Source: Candidatus Methylopumilus universalis (lineage in GTDB: Bacteria > Pseudomonadota > Gammaproteobacteria > Burkholderiales > Methylophilaceae). From it: 64,000 bases of DNA. The stretch spans positions 140,254 to 204,253 of the forward strand of contig CAMCXI010000004.1 of assembly GCA_945883335.1 (NCBI GenBank), written 5' to 3'. This document shows positions 54,604 to 64,000 of the stretch, piece after piece. Made by a program: the position numbers and the translations under genes. Each line of letters starts with the position of its first letter. Position 1 is the first letter of the stretch. Under the pieces are notes generated by a model. It was not told the DNA's origin, searched no databases, and worked only from the letters and a program-made list of their open reading frames with translations.

Positions 54604-55692
54604 TTAAGAAAAACGGTCTGAAAGCCATTTTCTAAATGGGATGTCGTAATACTTCTCTATCAGCAAGGACATCCAGGTCATAAATATCAATAATACAATG
54701 CCGCTCAATGGGGCAAAACTTCCTACATTTGACTTAAAAATAAATAAGAAAATGCCAGCTATGGGAATATGCAAAACGTAAATAGGATAACTTGCTGATC
54801 CAAGCATCAATAATGTATTTTCAGACTTTAGGTTTTTAGTTTGCACCTTTGCGGCGCAAAGAATAAGAATTGGAAATATAAAAGATACGCTTAACAAATC
54901 AATTAGCCAGTTAAATTTGCCTGCATCTGGCGAACATAATATTAACACTAGTACTGTGACCGCTAGCCAAGCAAAAGTCGGTTCGTTATTAACATATTTT
55001 CCAAAGTATAATTTGTATCTAAATAAGAGTAATCCTAAAAATATTCCAAATATTGAACGAACAAATCCAGCAGAAATTGATTCTGAACCCCAATCATAAC
55101 CATTACTTAAATTACCTTGCGTATATGAAATATATGCGAGCAGTAGTAAAAAGCTAAAAACAACTATTTTAAGAATGGAATTATTCAAAAAAGGCCTCGC
55201 TAATGCATAAATGAAATTTGCTACAAGCTCAAAGAACAGTGACCAATAAGCACCATTGATAGGGAAAAGTCTTGGGCTTCCATCTTGATGCGAAGGCAGC
55301 ATTAAGATGGTCATTAGGGCGGACTTAATGTTCTGCTGTAGGGTTTGATTTAATGAATCGCCAATAATTAGCAGTATGGTACAAAGTAATATTGAAAGTA
55401 GAAACATTGGATATAGTCTTATTAAACGGATAGTAAGAAAATTTCTAAATGAAATTTCACTATTTTTTAATTTTTCGTCATATGCATGTGCAATAACAAA
55501 GCCGCTTAGGATGAAAAATAGATCTACCGCCAAGTAGCTTCTAAAAAAGCCATAGTGGAAAAAATCTCCTGTATGGCGCGTAAGAATTATTATTGCCGCC
55601 AAGCCCCTCATTCCGTCAAGAAAGGCATATCTGTTTTGATGGTTTTGGCCTGAATCCAAGGAGCGGTCTAAATGAAGTTTGGCGAAGATCAT
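54604..55692 (-). CDS. acyltransferase family 3 (OafA-like) membrane protein
   Basis: A 362-residue protein with about ten helices and the acyltransferase_3 hallmarks: RYAFLDGMRGLAAIIILTRHTG (catalytic His in TRHTG near residue 41), SYLAVDLFFILSGFVIAHAYDEK, and RLIRLYPMFL. Such enzymes O-acetylate surface polysaccharides from the membrane. It is convergent with the c-di-GMP gene and lies between the EPS cluster and nuo. Its sequence is distinctly AT-rich, suggesting a transferred gene. It could modify the EPS or another glycan. Confidence 0.88.
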   Translation of the reverse strand: MIFAKLHLDRSLDSGQNHQNRYAFLDGMRGLAAIIILTRHTGDFFHYGFFRSYLAVDLFFILSGFVIAHAYDEKLKNSEISFRNFLTIRLIRLYPMFLLSILLCTILLIIGDSLNQTLQQNIKSALMTILMLPSHQDGSPRLFPINGAYWSLFFELVANFIYALARPFLNNSILKIVVFSFLLLLAYISYTQGNLSNGYDWGSESISAGFVRSIFGIFLGLLLFRYKLYFGKYVNNEPTFAWLAVTVLVLILCSPDAGKFNWLIDLLSVSFIFPILILCAAKVQTKNLKSENTLLMLGSASYPIYVLHIPIAGIFLFIFKSNVGSFAPLSGIVLLIFMTWMSLLIEKYYDIPFRKWLSDRFS

Positions 55693-55704
55693 TTAATTAC
55701 TATG

Positions 55705-55720
55705 TGCCATTTTCATGACA
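55705..55720. promoter_or_regulatory. near-match to the TGTCA-N6-TGACA element (site 3)
   Basis: TGCCA-N6-TGACA, one arm base different from sites 1 and 2, 13-28 bp before the acyltransferase ATG. Read on the minus strand its core TGTCATGAAAATGGCA differs from site 1 at two of 16 positions. So close to the start, it would lie in the leader or over the ribosome site. Confidence 0.35.
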
Positions 55721-55922
55721 AACGTATTACATTGCGCTTTGTTATTTCTGAGCGGGTAATCAACATTAAACCAAAATGCTCCAGAATAGATTCGAGGTAT
55801 TCTAGTGCTGAGCATTTTTTGTGATTTTACGTGCATCGATTGAACGAATTTACTTATTGGGTTGTCTCTTCAAAGGCTTACGTTTAAAAGGCTCAAAATC
55901 TTTGCAAACACCCGAATTTGCT

Positions 55923-55952
55923 TTGCCACAGACCGTAAGCTTGGGTTACAAT
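55923..55952 (+). promoter_or_regulatory. sigma70-like promoter of the nuo operon
   Basis: TTGCCA (55923-55928), 18 bp, TACAAT (55947-55952). It predicts a start near 55959 and a leader of about 70 nt before nuoA. It is the only good match in the gap on this strand. Confidence 0.6.
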
Positions 55953-56029
55953 TATCGAAATTTTGAGGTTAAAAAACTTCAATGATTGCATTTCGCAATT
56001 ATCAATCGCTGTGAAACTGGAGTTTTAAC

Positions 56030-56386
56030 GTGCTGGAAAATTATTTTCCGATTCTTTTGTTTATCTTAGTAGGCTTGGCTGTTGGTATTGGGCCGCTGGT
56101 ACTTGGTAAACTCGTCGCTCCCAATCGTCCTGATGCAGCAAAAAATTCTCCCTATGAATGTGGCTTTGAGGCATTTGAAGATGCCCGCATGAAGTTTGAC
56201 GTTCGTTATTACCTCGTCGCTATTTTATTTATCCTATTTGATCTTGAAATTGCGTTCTTATTTCCTTGGGCGGTTGTGCTTAAAGAAATTGGATTGTTCG
56301 GCTTTTTGGCCATGATGGTGTTCCTCGGCGTTTTAGTGGTTGGTTTTATCTATGAGTGGATGAAGGGCGCATTGGAATGGGAATAA
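56030..56386 (+). CDS. nuoA: NADH-quinone oxidoreductase subunit A
   Basis: A 118-residue, three-helix membrane subunit of complex I. The loop between helices 1 and 2 carries [23 protein letters not shown], with the conserved Cys, followed by [14 protein letters not shown]. The length is exactly that of the betaproteobacterial family. The start is GTG; GGAG lies about 9 nt upstream. It is the first gene of the operon. Confidence 0.97.
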   Translation: MLENYFPILLFILVGLAVGIGPLVLGKLVAPNRPDAAKNSPYECGFEAFEDARMKFDVRYYLVAILFILFDLEIAFLFPWAVVLKEIGLFGFLAMMVFLGVLVVGFIYEWMKGALEWE

Positions 56387-56420
56387 TGAAACCTACTGCG
56401 CTTAAGATGAAAGTATTGAA

Positions 56421-56897
56421 ATGAGCATCGAAGGAATTTTAGAAAAGGGCTTTGTGACGACGACGCTTGATACCGTCATCAACTATACCCGCACTGGTTC
56501 AATGTGGCCGATGACCTTTGGTTTGGCATGTTGCGCGGTTGAAATGATGCACGCGGGTGCCGCGCGTTATGATTTGGACCGCTTCGGCATTGTGTTCCGT
56601 CCAAGCCCCCGTCAGTCTGACGTAATGATTGTGGCTGGCACGCTCGTCAATAAAATGGCGCCAGCACTTCGTAAAGTTTACGACCAAATGGCTGAGCCAC
56701 GTTGGGTCATCTCAATGGGCTCATGCGCCAATGGCGGCGGTTATTATCACTATTCCTATGCGGTGGTGCGAGGTTGTGACCGTATTGTGCCCGTTGATGT
56801 TTACGTGCCAGGTTGCCCTCCAACAGCAGAAGCCTTGCTTTACGGCATTATTCAGTTGCAAAACAAGATCAAACGCACTAACACGATCGCTCGCTAA
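56421..56897 (+). CDS. nuoB: NADH-quinone oxidoreductase subunit B
   Basis: A 158-residue peripheral subunit that binds the terminal [4Fe-4S] cluster N2. The tandem cysteines of [11 protein letters not shown] (about 37-38), Cys of [17 protein letters not shown] and Cys of [12 protein letters not shown] are all present. It passes electrons to quinone together with NuoD. The gene lies 34 bp after nuoA. Confidence 0.97.
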   Translation: MSIEGILEKGFVTTTLDTVINYTRTGSMWPMTFGLACCAVEMMHAGAARYDLDRFGIVFRPSPRQSDVMIVAGTLVNKMAPALRKVYDQMAEPRWVISMGSCANGGGYYHYSYAVVRGCDRIVPVDVYVPGCPPTAEALLYGIIQLQNKIKRTNTIAR

Positions 56898-56902
56898 GGT
56901 AG

Positions 56903-57502
56903 ATGAAGATGACGCGATTAGAAACCCTTAAAGGAAATATCGAAAAAGTCCTGGGCGACCAGGTGAGCAAACTAACGGTTGCGCTTAATGAGTTAACGAT
57001 TGAATGTCAGCATCAAGATCTAATCAAAGTAGTTAAAAAGCTGCGCGACCACAAGGCTTTGAAATTTGAGCAATTGATTGATTTATGCGGCGTAGATTAT
57101 CAAGAGTATGCAGATGGCACCTGGGAAGGTTTGCGCTTCGCAACGGTTTACCATTTTCTTTCAGTCACGCTTAATCACCGCATTCGCTTAAAAGTGTTTG
57201 CGGTCGAGGATGACTTCCCAGTTTTTCCGACATTAGTCGATCTTTATCCGGCAGCGAATTGGTTTGAGCGCGAGGCTTTCGATCTTTACGGCATGATGTA
57301 CGAAGGTCATCCAGATTTACGTCGCCTGCTCACGGATTATGGTTTTGTGGGCCACCCATTCAGAAAAGATTTCCCGATGATTGGGAACGTTGAAATGCGT
57401 TACGATCCAGAACAACAGCGTGTTATATATCAGCCTGTGTCAATTGAACCTAGAAATAATGTGCCGCGAGTGATTCGTGACGAGGGCTTCCATAATGGCT
57501 GA
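56903..57502 (+). CDS. nuoC: NADH-quinone oxidoreductase subunit C
   Basis: A 199-residue 30-kDa-type subunit, separate from NuoD as in most betaproteobacteria. The family signature is at about 120-145: [39 protein letters not shown]. It forms part of the connecting arm. A second ATG at 56909 would remove two residues. Its TGA lies inside the nuoD start (ATGGCTGA). Confidence 0.96.
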   Translation: MKMTRLETLKGNIEKVLGDQVSKLTVALNELTIECQHQDLIKVVKKLRDHKALKFEQLIDLCGVDYQEYADGTWEGLRFATVYHFLSVTLNHRIRLKVFAVEDDFPVFPTLVDLYPAANWFEREAFDLYGMMYEGHPDLRRLLTDYGFVGHPFRKDFPMIGNVEMRYDPEQQRVIYQPVSIEPRNNVPRVIRDEGFHNG

Positions 57503-58748
57503 GATTAGAAATTACACCATGAACTTTGGCCCGCAGCATCCTGCGGCGCATGGTGTTTTACGTTTGGTGCTAGAACTTGATGGTGAAGTCATTCAACGCG
57601 CTGACCCCCATATTGGTTTGCTTCATCGCGGTACGGAAAAGCTCGCTGAAAATCGCACTTATTTGCAATCAGTCCCTTACATGGATCGTTTGGATTATGT
57701 ATCGATGATGGCGAATGAGCATGCATATGTGATGGCGATTGAAAAGATGATGCAGATTGATGTGCCGCTTCGTGCGCAATATATCCGCGTCATGTTCGAT
57801 GAGATTACTCGCATTTTGAATCACTTGCTTTGGTTGGGCGCACATGCGCTAGACGTTGGAGCGATGAGCGTGTTCCTATATGCCTTCCGTGAGCGTGAAG
57901 ATTTGTTCGACGTTTATGAGGCTGTTTCTGGTGCGCGTATGCACGCTGCTTATTATCGTCCAGGTGGCGTGTATCGTGATTTGCCAGAGCGCATGCCGCA
58001 ACATCTGGAAACGAAATTCCGTAGCAAAAAAGAAATCAACAAGCTCAATGAAAATCGCCAAGGCTCTGTGCTTGATTTTATTGAAGACTTCGCAAACCGT
58101 TTCCCGCTGCTTGTGGATGAATACGAAACCTTGCTCACCGATAACCGTATTTGGAAGCAGCGGACGGTGGGTATTGGCGTGGTGACGCCTGAGCGTGCAT
58201 TAGCGCTGGGTATGACGGGTCCGATGCTTCGCGGTTCTGGCATCGAATGGGACTTACGTAAAAAACAACCCTATGAAGTTTACGACAAGCTTGATTTTGA
58301 TATTCCTGTTGGCGTAAATGGCGACTGCTACGACCGTTACTTAGTCCGAATTGAAGAGTTTAGGCAGTCTAATCGCATCATTAAGCAGTGTATCGAATGG
58401 TTACGTCAAAACCCTGGTCCTGTGATTAGCAATGACAATAAAGTTGCGCCGCCTGATCGCGAAGGCATGAAAACCAATATGGAAGATTTGATTCACCATT
58501 TCAAACTCTTCACGGAAGGCTTCCACGTTCCAGCCGGCGAAGCTTATGCAGCCGTTGAGCATCCTAAGGGTGAATTTGGTATTTATATGATTTCTGATGG
58601 GGCGAATAAGCCTTATCGCTTAAAAATTCGCGCGCCAGGCTTCCCGCATTTAGCGGCTTTAGATGAAATGACAAAGGGCCATATGATTGCTGACTTAGTA
58701 GCGATTATTGGTACGCAAGATATTGTGTTTGGGGAGATTGATCGATAA
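57495..58748 (+). CDS. nuoD: NADH-quinone oxidoreductase subunit D
   Basis: A 417-residue 49-kDa subunit that, with NuoB, forms the quinone-binding pocket. [24 protein letters not shown] at the N-terminus contains the quinone-pocket His; [12 protein letters not shown] and [11 protein letters not shown] follow. The C-terminus ends with the conserved [10 protein letters not shown]. The ATG at 57495 is chosen because [13 protein letters not shown] is the family start; an upstream alternative start at 57477 lies within nuoC. Confidence 0.97.
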   Translation: MAEIRNYTMNFGPQHPAAHGVLRLVLELDGEVIQRADPHIGLLHRGTEKLAENRTYLQSVPYMDRLDYVSMMANEHAYVMAIEKMMQIDVPLRAQYIRVMFDEITRILNHLLWLGAHALDVGAMSVFLYAFREREDLFDVYEAVSGARMHAAYYRPGGVYRDLPERMPQHLETKFRSKKEINKLNENRQGSVLDFIEDFANRFPLLVDEYETLLTDNRIWKQRTVGIGVVTPERALALGMTGPMLRGSGIEWDLRKKQPYEVYDKLDFDIPVGVNGDCYDRYLVRIEEFRQSNRIIKQCIEWLRQNPGPVISNDNKVAPPDREGMKTNMEDLIHHFKLFTEGFHVPAGEAYAAVEHPKGEFGIYMISDGANKPYRLKIRAPGFPHLAALDEMTKGHMIADLVAIIGTQDIVFGEIDR

Positions 58749-59221
58749 TGTTGTCTCAAGTGTCTCTCGATAAAATCGAATACGAATTAACTAAGTATCC
58801 GAAAGAAAACCGTCAGGGTGCGGTCATGTCTGCCTTGCGTATTGCGCAGACAGAAAAAGGTTGGCTCTCTAAAGAAACCATTGCCTATATTGCAGAGTAT
58901 TTGGGCATCCCAGCCATTGCTGCTTTAGAGGTCGCCACTTTTTACAATATGTACGATTTGCAGCCAGTGGGTCAATACAAAATCACGATCTGCACTAATA
59001 TTTCATGCATGCTTCGTGGTTCAGATGAGATCGTGGATCACCTTCAAACGAAGCTGGGTGTTGGTTTTAATGAAGTCACGCCAGATGGTCAGTTTTGCTT
59101 AAAGGAAGGGGAATGCATGGGCTGTTGTGGCGGCGCACCTTTGATGCACATCAACAATACGCATATGCATGAGTTCCTCACGCCAGCTAAAGTCGATGAA
59201 ATCCTCGGGGAGTTAAAGTAA
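58748..59221 (+). CDS. nuoE: NADH-quinone oxidoreductase subunit E
   Basis: A 157-residue 24-kDa subunit with a thioredoxin-like [2Fe-2S] domain (cluster N1a): [11 protein letters not shown] and [14 protein letters not shown] supply the four cysteines, preceded by the helical part with [14 protein letters not shown]. It pairs with NuoF in the NADH module. Start and stop each overlap their neighbours by one base (TAATG). Confidence 0.96.
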   Translation: MLSQVSLDKIEYELTKYPKENRQGAVMSALRIAQTEKGWLSKETIAYIAEYLGIPAIAALEVATFYNMYDLQPVGQYKITICTNISCMLRGSDEIVDHLQTKLGVGFNEVTPDGQFCLKEGECMGCCGGAPLMHINNTHMHEFLTPAKVDEILGELK

Positions 59222-60543
59222 TGTCCTTACATAAAACTCCTGTCGTAACAGACTTAAGCAAACAAACTTTATTGACGCTTCGCACGCTATCTGCGTCTCA
59301 AGATGTGAATCCAGGTGGCCTTAAAAATTACGAAAAGCTTGGTGGTTACGCGCAGCTCAAACGTATAGTGACTGAGAAAGTAAAAGCGACTGACATTATC
59401 ACAGAAGTCAAAACTTCAAACTTGCGTGGTCGCGGCGGCGCTGGCTTCCCAACAGGTCTTAAGTGGAGCTTCATGCCACGTTACTTCGACGGGACTAAAT
59501 ACCTCGTTTGTAACTCGGATGAAGGCGAGCCCGGCACGTTTAAAGACCGCGATATTATTCGTTACAACCCACATCAATTGATTGAAGGCATGGCGATCGC
59601 GGCTTATACCTTGGGTGCGCGTGTTGGTTACAACTACATTCACGGTGAGATTTGGCAAGACTACGAGATTTTTGAAGAAGCACTTTTAGATGCTCGCAAA
59701 GCTGGTTATTTGGGTGAAAACCTTTTCGGCACTAACTTCTGTTTTGATTTGCACGCAGTGCATGGCTACGGCGCTTATATTTGCGGCGAAGAAACGGCAT
59801 TGATTGAGTCAATTGAAGGCAAAAAAGGTCAGCCACGTTTTAAGCCACCATTCCCGGCCAGCTACGGCGTGTTTGGTAAGCCAACTAACGTAAACAACAC
59901 AGAATCTTATGCTTCGATTCCATGGATTTTGCAGCATGGCGGTCAAGCGTTCCAGGATTTAGGCGTGCCTAATTCAGGGGGCACTAAGCTCTTCTCTGTG
60001 TCTGGCCACGTTGAAAAGCCAGGTAATTTTGAAGTGAAAATGGGCACACCATTTGTTGAGCTCCTAGAAATGGCGGGCGGTATTTGGAAGGGGCGCACAC
60101 TCAAAGCGGTCATTCCTGGCGGGCCATCCACAGCGGTCATGCCAGCATCAGCGATTATTGGCGCAACAATGGATTACGAAGGTTTATCTAAAGCGGGTTC
60201 AAGCTTAGGTGCGGGTTCTATGATTGTCATGGATGACACGACTTGCATGGTGAAAGCGCTTAAGCGATTGTCTTACTTCTTTTACGAAGAATCATGCGGT
60301 CAATGTACGCCGTGTCGTGAAGGAACGGGTTGGGTGTATCGCGTGCTTAAACGCATTGTGGATGGCGAAGGCAAGATGGAAGATTTGGATTTGCTGACAG
60401 ACATTAGTAACAACATCTCAGGCCGCACGATTTGTGCGCTAGGTGAAGCTGCAGCCACGCCAGTTCTCAGTTTTATTAAGCATTTTAGACCAGAATTTGA
60501 ATATTACATTCAGCATGGTAAATCCATGGTGACAGGCAAATAA
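59221..60543 (+). CDS. nuoF: NADH-quinone oxidoreductase subunit F
   Basis: A 440-residue 51-kDa subunit: NADH and FMN binding plus cluster N3. [14 protein letters not shown] (about 70-83) is the NADH site, and [15 protein letters not shown] with [15 protein letters not shown] is the FMN site. [15 protein letters not shown] plus a later Cys (TICALGE) bind the [4Fe-4S]. It oxidises NADH and feeds electrons through NuoE and NuoG. Confidence 0.97.
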   Translation: MSLHKTPVVTDLSKQTLLTLRTLSASQDVNPGGLKNYEKLGGYAQLKRIVTEKVKATDIITEVKTSNLRGRGGAGFPTGLKWSFMPRYFDGTKYLVCNSDEGEPGTFKDRDIIRYNPHQLIEGMAIAAYTLGARVGYNYIHGEIWQDYEIFEEALLDARKAGYLGENLFGTNFCFDLHAVHGYGAYICGEETALIESIEGKKGQPRFKPPFPASYGVFGKPTNVNNTESYASIPWILQHGGQAFQDLGVPNSGGTKLFSVSGHVEKPGNFEVKMGTPFVELLEMAGGIWKGRTLKAVIPGGPSTAVMPASAIIGATMDYEGLSKAGSSLGAGSMIVMDDTTCMVKALKRLSYFFYEESCGQCTPCREGTGWVYRVLKRIVDGEGKMEDLDLLTDISNNISGRTICALGEAAATPVLSFIKHFRPEFEYYIQHGKSMVTGK

Positions 60544-60544
60544 T

Positions 60545-62926
60545 ATGTTGAAGATTGAAATAGACGGCAAACAAGTCGAAGTCGAAAACGGCACGACGAT
60601 TATTGATGCGGCTGACCAGCTAGGCGTTGCAATTCCACGTTTTTGTTACCATAAGAAGTTATCCGTCGCGGCTAATTGCCGTATGTGCTTGGTGCAAGTT
60701 GAGAAATTCAATAAACCATTACCAGCTTGCGCAACGCCAGTAGCGGATGGCATGAAGATTTTTACCCGTTCTAAATCAGCGGTTGAAGCACAAAAAAGTG
60801 TGATGGAATTTTTGCTGATTAACCATCCACTTGATTGTCCAATTTGCGATCAAGGCGGTGAGTGCGATTTACAAGATATCGCTGTGGCTTATGGGACTAG
60901 TGGTTCCCGCTACACCGAAGAAAAGCGAGTGGTCTTTAATAAAAATATTGGCCCGCTTGTCAGCACCGACATGACCCGCTGTATTCAATGTACGCGCTGT
61001 GTTCGCTTCTTAAAAGAAGTCGGCGGCATGCAAGAGCTTGGCCTGATTGGCCGCGGCGAACATGCTGAAATTACTGCTTATGTGGATAAGAGCGTTGATT
61101 CTGAGCTTTCAGGCAACATCATTGATTTGTGCCCAGTGGGCGCATTAACCAGCAAGCCATTCCGCTACTCAGCGCGAAGCTGGGAGCTCACACGTCGTCC
61201 AACGATTGCTGCACATGATGGTCTAGGCTCGCATGTTGAAGTGCACGTTAAAAATGACCGCGTTATGCGCATTGTGCCGCGTGAAAAAGAGAGTATTAAT
61301 GAGGTTTGGTTATCTGATCGTGATCGTTTCTCATACGATGGTTTAAATAGCCCTGAGCGCTTAACTAAGCCAATGATCAAACATCATGGCGAGTGGCACG
61401 AAACCGATTGGAAAACTGCGCTAGAGTTTGCGGCGCGTCAAATTAAAGAAACGGTAGAAGAGAATCCAGCTGGATTAGGTTTCTTGGTTTCACCAAACTC
61501 AACGATGGAAGAAGGTTTTCTGACCAAGAAAATCGCTAAAGCGCTTGAATGTGGCAACGTCGATCACCGTTTACGCCGCAGTGATTTCCGTCTAGATGGC
61601 CGTTTCCATGGTACGCCTTGGATGGGCTGTAATATTGCCGATGTGCAAGCCATGGATCGTATCTTGGTGGTGGGTAGTAATTTGCGCAACGAACACCCAC
61701 TGCTTACGCAACGTATTCGTCGTGCAGTGACGAATGGCGCTGAGTTGTCGCTGGTCAACCCTATGGATGACGATCAGTTGATGAAAGTTAGCCATCAAGC
61801 GATTTGCTCACCAAACGATATCGTTAACGTATTAGCTCAAATTCTAAAAGCCATGTCTGGCTTACAACGCCTATCCCTCTGTTTGCCTAAATCGATTAGC
61901 GATTTGTTAGAAGGCGTAGTGGTGCGTGAGAATAGCCAAGCAATTGCAGAGAGCTTGGCTGGACATGGCAAGGAAGTGGATTTGGTCAATCCTAAGAGTG
62001 CATTATTCTTGGGTAATATTGCGCAATATCATCCACGCTATGCTGAGATTTATACCTTGGCTGAAGCGATTGCCTCGCTTTGCGGGGCAACGTTCGGTGT
62101 GTTATTCGAATCCTCAGATCGCGTTGGTTTGGATTTGGTGCGTGTGATTCCTGGTCAAGATGGACTCAACGCAAGAACCATGCTTGAGCAGCCTAGAAAG
62201 ACTTACGTGCTTCTTAATGTTGAGCCTGAGTTTGATTGTGCGAATCCTGCTGTAGCAAATGCGGCCATGGACAAAGCAGAGTGCGTCATTGCCTTGACCG
62301 CTTATAAATCAAGCGCGCTGGATAACGCAGATGTTCTGTTACCAATTGCACCATTTACAGAGACCTCCGGCACACGCATGAGCATGGAAGGGCGGGTACA
62401 AAGCTTTACGGCGGCAGTGAAGCCACTTGGTGAGGCACGCCCAGCTTGGAAAGTATTGCGTGTATTAGCCAACACTTTGGGCTTGGAAGGTTTTAACTTT
62501 GAAAGCACTGAGCAAGTAAAAACTGAACTGTTTGGTGGTGAAAAACCTTCAACGGTCGTTTGGAATCGCTTAAATAATAACCTTCGTATTTTGTTTGACG
62601 TGAAGGTGCAAGAAAAAACTAACGTGCTCCAGCGCTTGGGTGAAGTCCCGCAATATCGAATGGATTCCGTGGTTCGCCGCTCAAGCCCGCTCAATAAAAC
62701 GAAACAAGTTTCGGAGCCGGTTGCTGGCATGAACGCTAAATTAATGACTGAGCTTGGTTTGCAACAGGGCGACTTAGTCTTGGTTAAACAAGGAATTGGG
62801 TCAGCAAAATTGAAGGTCATGCTAGATGCTGGTTTAGCTAAAGGGACGGTACGTGTTCCAACTGGCTATGACCTGACTGCTTCATTAGGCGAGCTGATGG
62901 GCGAGATTGAGGTAACAAAAGCATGA
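60545..62926 (+). CDS. nuoG: NADH-quinone oxidoreductase subunit G
   Basis: A 793-residue 75-kDa subunit. The N-terminal [2Fe-2S] domain carries [17 protein letters not shown] (cluster N1b). The His/Cys-ligated N5 follows ([17 protein letters not shown]), then N4 ([10 protein letters not shown] and DLCPVGAL). The large remainder is a molybdopterin-oxidoreductase-like domain without cofactor. The site where E. coli NuoG has the extra cluster N7 reads [17 protein letters not shown] with no cysteines, so N7 is absent. The gene overlaps nuoH by four bases. Confidence 0.97.
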   Translation: MLKIEIDGKQVEVENGTTIIDAADQLGVAIPRFCYHKKLSVAANCRMCLVQVEKFNKPLPACATPVADGMKIFTRSKSAVEAQKSVMEFLLINHPLDCPICDQGGECDLQDIAVAYGTSGSRYTEEKRVVFNKNIGPLVSTDMTRCIQCTRCVRFLKEVGGMQELGLIGRGEHAEITAYVDKSVDSELSGNIIDLCPVGALTSKPFRYSARSWELTRRPTIAAHDGLGSHVEVHVKNDRVMRIVPREKESINEVWLSDRDRFSYDGLNSPERLTKPMIKHHGEWHETDWKTALEFAARQIKETVEENPAGLGFLVSPNSTMEEGFLTKKIAKALECGNVDHRLRRSDFRLDGRFHGTPWMGCNIADVQAMDRILVVGSNLRNEHPLLTQRIRRAVTNGAELSLVNPMDDDQLMKVSHQAICSPNDIVNVLAQILKAMSGLQRLSLCLPKSISDLLEGVVVRENSQAIAESLAGHGKEVDLVNPKSALFLGNIAQYHPRYAEIYTLAEAIASLCGATFGVLFESSDRVGLDLVRVIPGQDGLNARTMLEQPRKTYVLLNVEPEFDCANPAVANAAMDKAECVIALTAYKSSALDNADVLLPIAPFTETSGTRMSMEGRVQSFTAAVKPLGEARPAWKVLRVLANTLGLEGFNFESTEQVKTELFGGEKPSTVVWNRLNNNLRILFDVKVQEKTNVLQRLGEVPQYRMDSVVRRSSPLNKTKQVSEPVAGMNAKLMTELGLQQGDLVLVKQGIGSAKLKVMLDAGLAKGTVRVPTGYDLTASLGELMGEIEVTKA

Positions 62927-63978
62927 GTGCATTCATTGAGTCATTCTTAGCAATGGGGGCCACCACTTTTGGTTCGTACTGGCCTGCGATTTCGCTCACC
63001 GTTTGGACCTTGCTCAAAATTATCGCCATCGTTTTACCATTGATGGGTGCGGTTGCTTATTTAACACTCGCTGAACGTAAAGTGATTGGCTATATGCAAG
63101 TGCGTATTGGCCCGAATCGTGTGGGTTACTTTGGTTTGCTTCAGCCGCTAGCTGACGGGATAAAATTACTCATGAAGGAAATCATTATTCCTTCAGAGTC
63201 TAGCAAAGGCTTGTTTTTGCTTGGCCCAGTGCTTGCCATTGCGCCTGCCTTTGCCGCCTGGGCCGTGATCCCGTTTGATCCAGAAATGGTGCTTGCAGAT
63301 GTTGACGCGGGTTTGCTTTATATCTTAGCAATGACCTCTGTGGCAGTTTATGGCGTCATTATTGCGGGTTGGGCATCAAACTCTAAATATGCGTTCTTGG
63401 GTGCGCTGCGTTCAGCTGCGCAAATTGTGTCTTACGAAATTGCGATGGGCTTTGCTTTAGTGGGCGTGCTGATGTGCGCAAACTCACTTAATCTAGGCAA
63501 AATCGTGATGGCGCAATCGGGTGGTTTTTTTGAATGGTACTGGTTGCCACTCTTTCCGCTGTTTATTGTTTATTTCATTAGCGCTGTGGCTGAAACCAAT
63601 CGCGCACCGTTTGACGTAGCTGAGGGAGAGTCTGAGATCGTAGCGGGCTTCCATGTGGAATACTCAGGCATGTGTTTCGCGGTATTTTTCTTAGCTGAAT
63701 ATGCCAATATGATTTTGGTATCGATGCTGGCGGCAATTATGTTCTTGGGTGGCTGGTTATCCCCAGTGCCATCCTTAATTCCAGATAGCTTCTTGTGGTT
63801 ATTAGCGAAGGTCGCCTTCTTGCTGTTCTTCTTCTTGTGGTTCCGTGCGACCTTCCCACGTTATCGTTATGACCAAATTATGCGTCTGGGCTGGAAAGTA
63901 TTTATCCCCATTACCTTGGTTTGGATTGTGATTGTAGGCGGTTTGATGCAAACGCCTTGGGGCTATTTGTTCCATTAA
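62923..63978 (+). CDS. nuoH: NADH-quinone oxidoreductase subunit H
   Basis: A 351-residue membrane subunit with eight or nine helices forming the quinone channel and linking the arm to the proton pumps. [31 protein letters not shown] (about 50-80), [28 protein letters not shown] (about 225-252) and the C-terminal [19 protein letters not shown] are all family hallmarks. nuoI and the later genes should follow beyond the window. Confidence 0.97.
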   Translation: MSAFIESFLAMGATTFGSYWPAISLTVWTLLKIIAIVLPLMGAVAYLTLAERKVIGYMQVRIGPNRVGYFGLLQPLADGIKLLMKEIIIPSESSKGLFLLGPVLAIAPAFAAWAVIPFDPEMVLADVDAGLLYILAMTSVAVYGVIIAGWASNSKYAFLGALRSAAQIVSYEIAMGFALVGVLMCANSLNLGKIVMAQSGGFFEWYWLPLFPLFIVYFISAVAETNRAPFDVAEGESEIVAGFHVEYSGMCFAVFFLAEYANMILVSMLAAIMFLGGWLSPVPSLIPDSFLWLLAKVAFLLFFFLWFRATFPRYRYDQIMRLGWKVFIPITLVWIVIVGGLMQTPWGYLFH

Positions 63979-64000
63979 AGGGCGATTAAGAGCTAAAAAT

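Larger units (their letters stand above)
55693..56029. other. divergent intergenic region acyltransferase/nuoA
   Basis: A 337-bp non-coding gap with the nuo promoter on the nuoA side and an imperfect TGTCA-type inverted repeat on the acyltransferase side. Nothing else was recognised. Confidence 0.6.

Noticed and set aside
1..64000. CRISPR arrays, tRNA or rRNA genes, insertion sequences, prophage genes
   Set aside because: On reading through, no regularly spaced repeats, transposase or integrase frames, or cloverleaf/rRNA signatures were seen.

Overview
The window looks like a chromosomal segment of a moderately AT-rich betaproteobacterium. The best guess is Methylophilaceae (Methylotenera/Methylophilus type): the exopolysaccharide genes follow the epsB/D/E/F/G/XrtB/EpsI/EpsL family set first described for methanolan synthesis in Methylobacillus, and the nuo genes are of betaproteobacterial type. 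The genus is inference; no rRNA, tRNA, CRISPR array, insertion sequence or phage gene was seen.

Region 1 (1-20.9 kb) is a cell-surface region. It opens with the 3' end of a PEP-CTERM protein gene and an orphan periplasmic-binding-protein-like gene closed by a strong terminator. A co-directional envelope locus follows: a 3682-residue two-partner-secretion adhesin (TpsA), its outer-membrane transporter (TpsB), an ExbB-type proton channel fused to a periplasmic DUF2341/LamG-like domain, two ExbD proteins, a TonB, a Porin_5-type porin and a periplasmic coiled-coil protein. This arrangement suggests a TonB/ExbB/ExbD-energised machine dedicated to the adhesin or the porin, and it is the best candidate for an undescribed system here.

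Region 2 (20.9-28.2 kb) holds a GGDEF protein with a degenerate EAL domain, then minus-strand genes: an exosortase H unit (associated membrane protein, XrtH, and a subtilisin-like protease carrying an IPTL-CTERM tail), a VanZ-like protein and the initiating undecaprenyl-phosphate sugar transferase.

Region 3 (28.5-52.4 kb) is a large exopolysaccharide cluster on the plus strand. It contains epsL, a TIGR03790 protein, epsD, epsE, epsF and epsG, then GDP-mannose dehydratase and GDP-fucose synthase, exosortase B and EpsI, and a series of glycosyltransferases with a Wzy-like polymerase, a Wzx flippase, an FkbM methyltransferase, a WcaF-like acetyltransferase and GalE. Together they describe a Wzx/Wzy-type polymer that probably contains fucose or a related 6-deoxyhexose plus galactose, exported through EpsE/F/G/L.

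Region 4 (52.6-55.7 kb) has an intact PAS-GGDEF-EAL protein and a minus-strand acyltransferase. The two c-di-GMP genes, about 32 kb apart, share an identical-geometry inverted repeat (TGTCA-N6-TGACA) 50-56 bp before their starts, with a near match before the acyltransferase; this may be one regulon. Region 5 (56.0-64.0 kb) is housekeeping: nuoA-nuoH of respiratory complex I behind a clear sigma70-like promoter, running off the window end.
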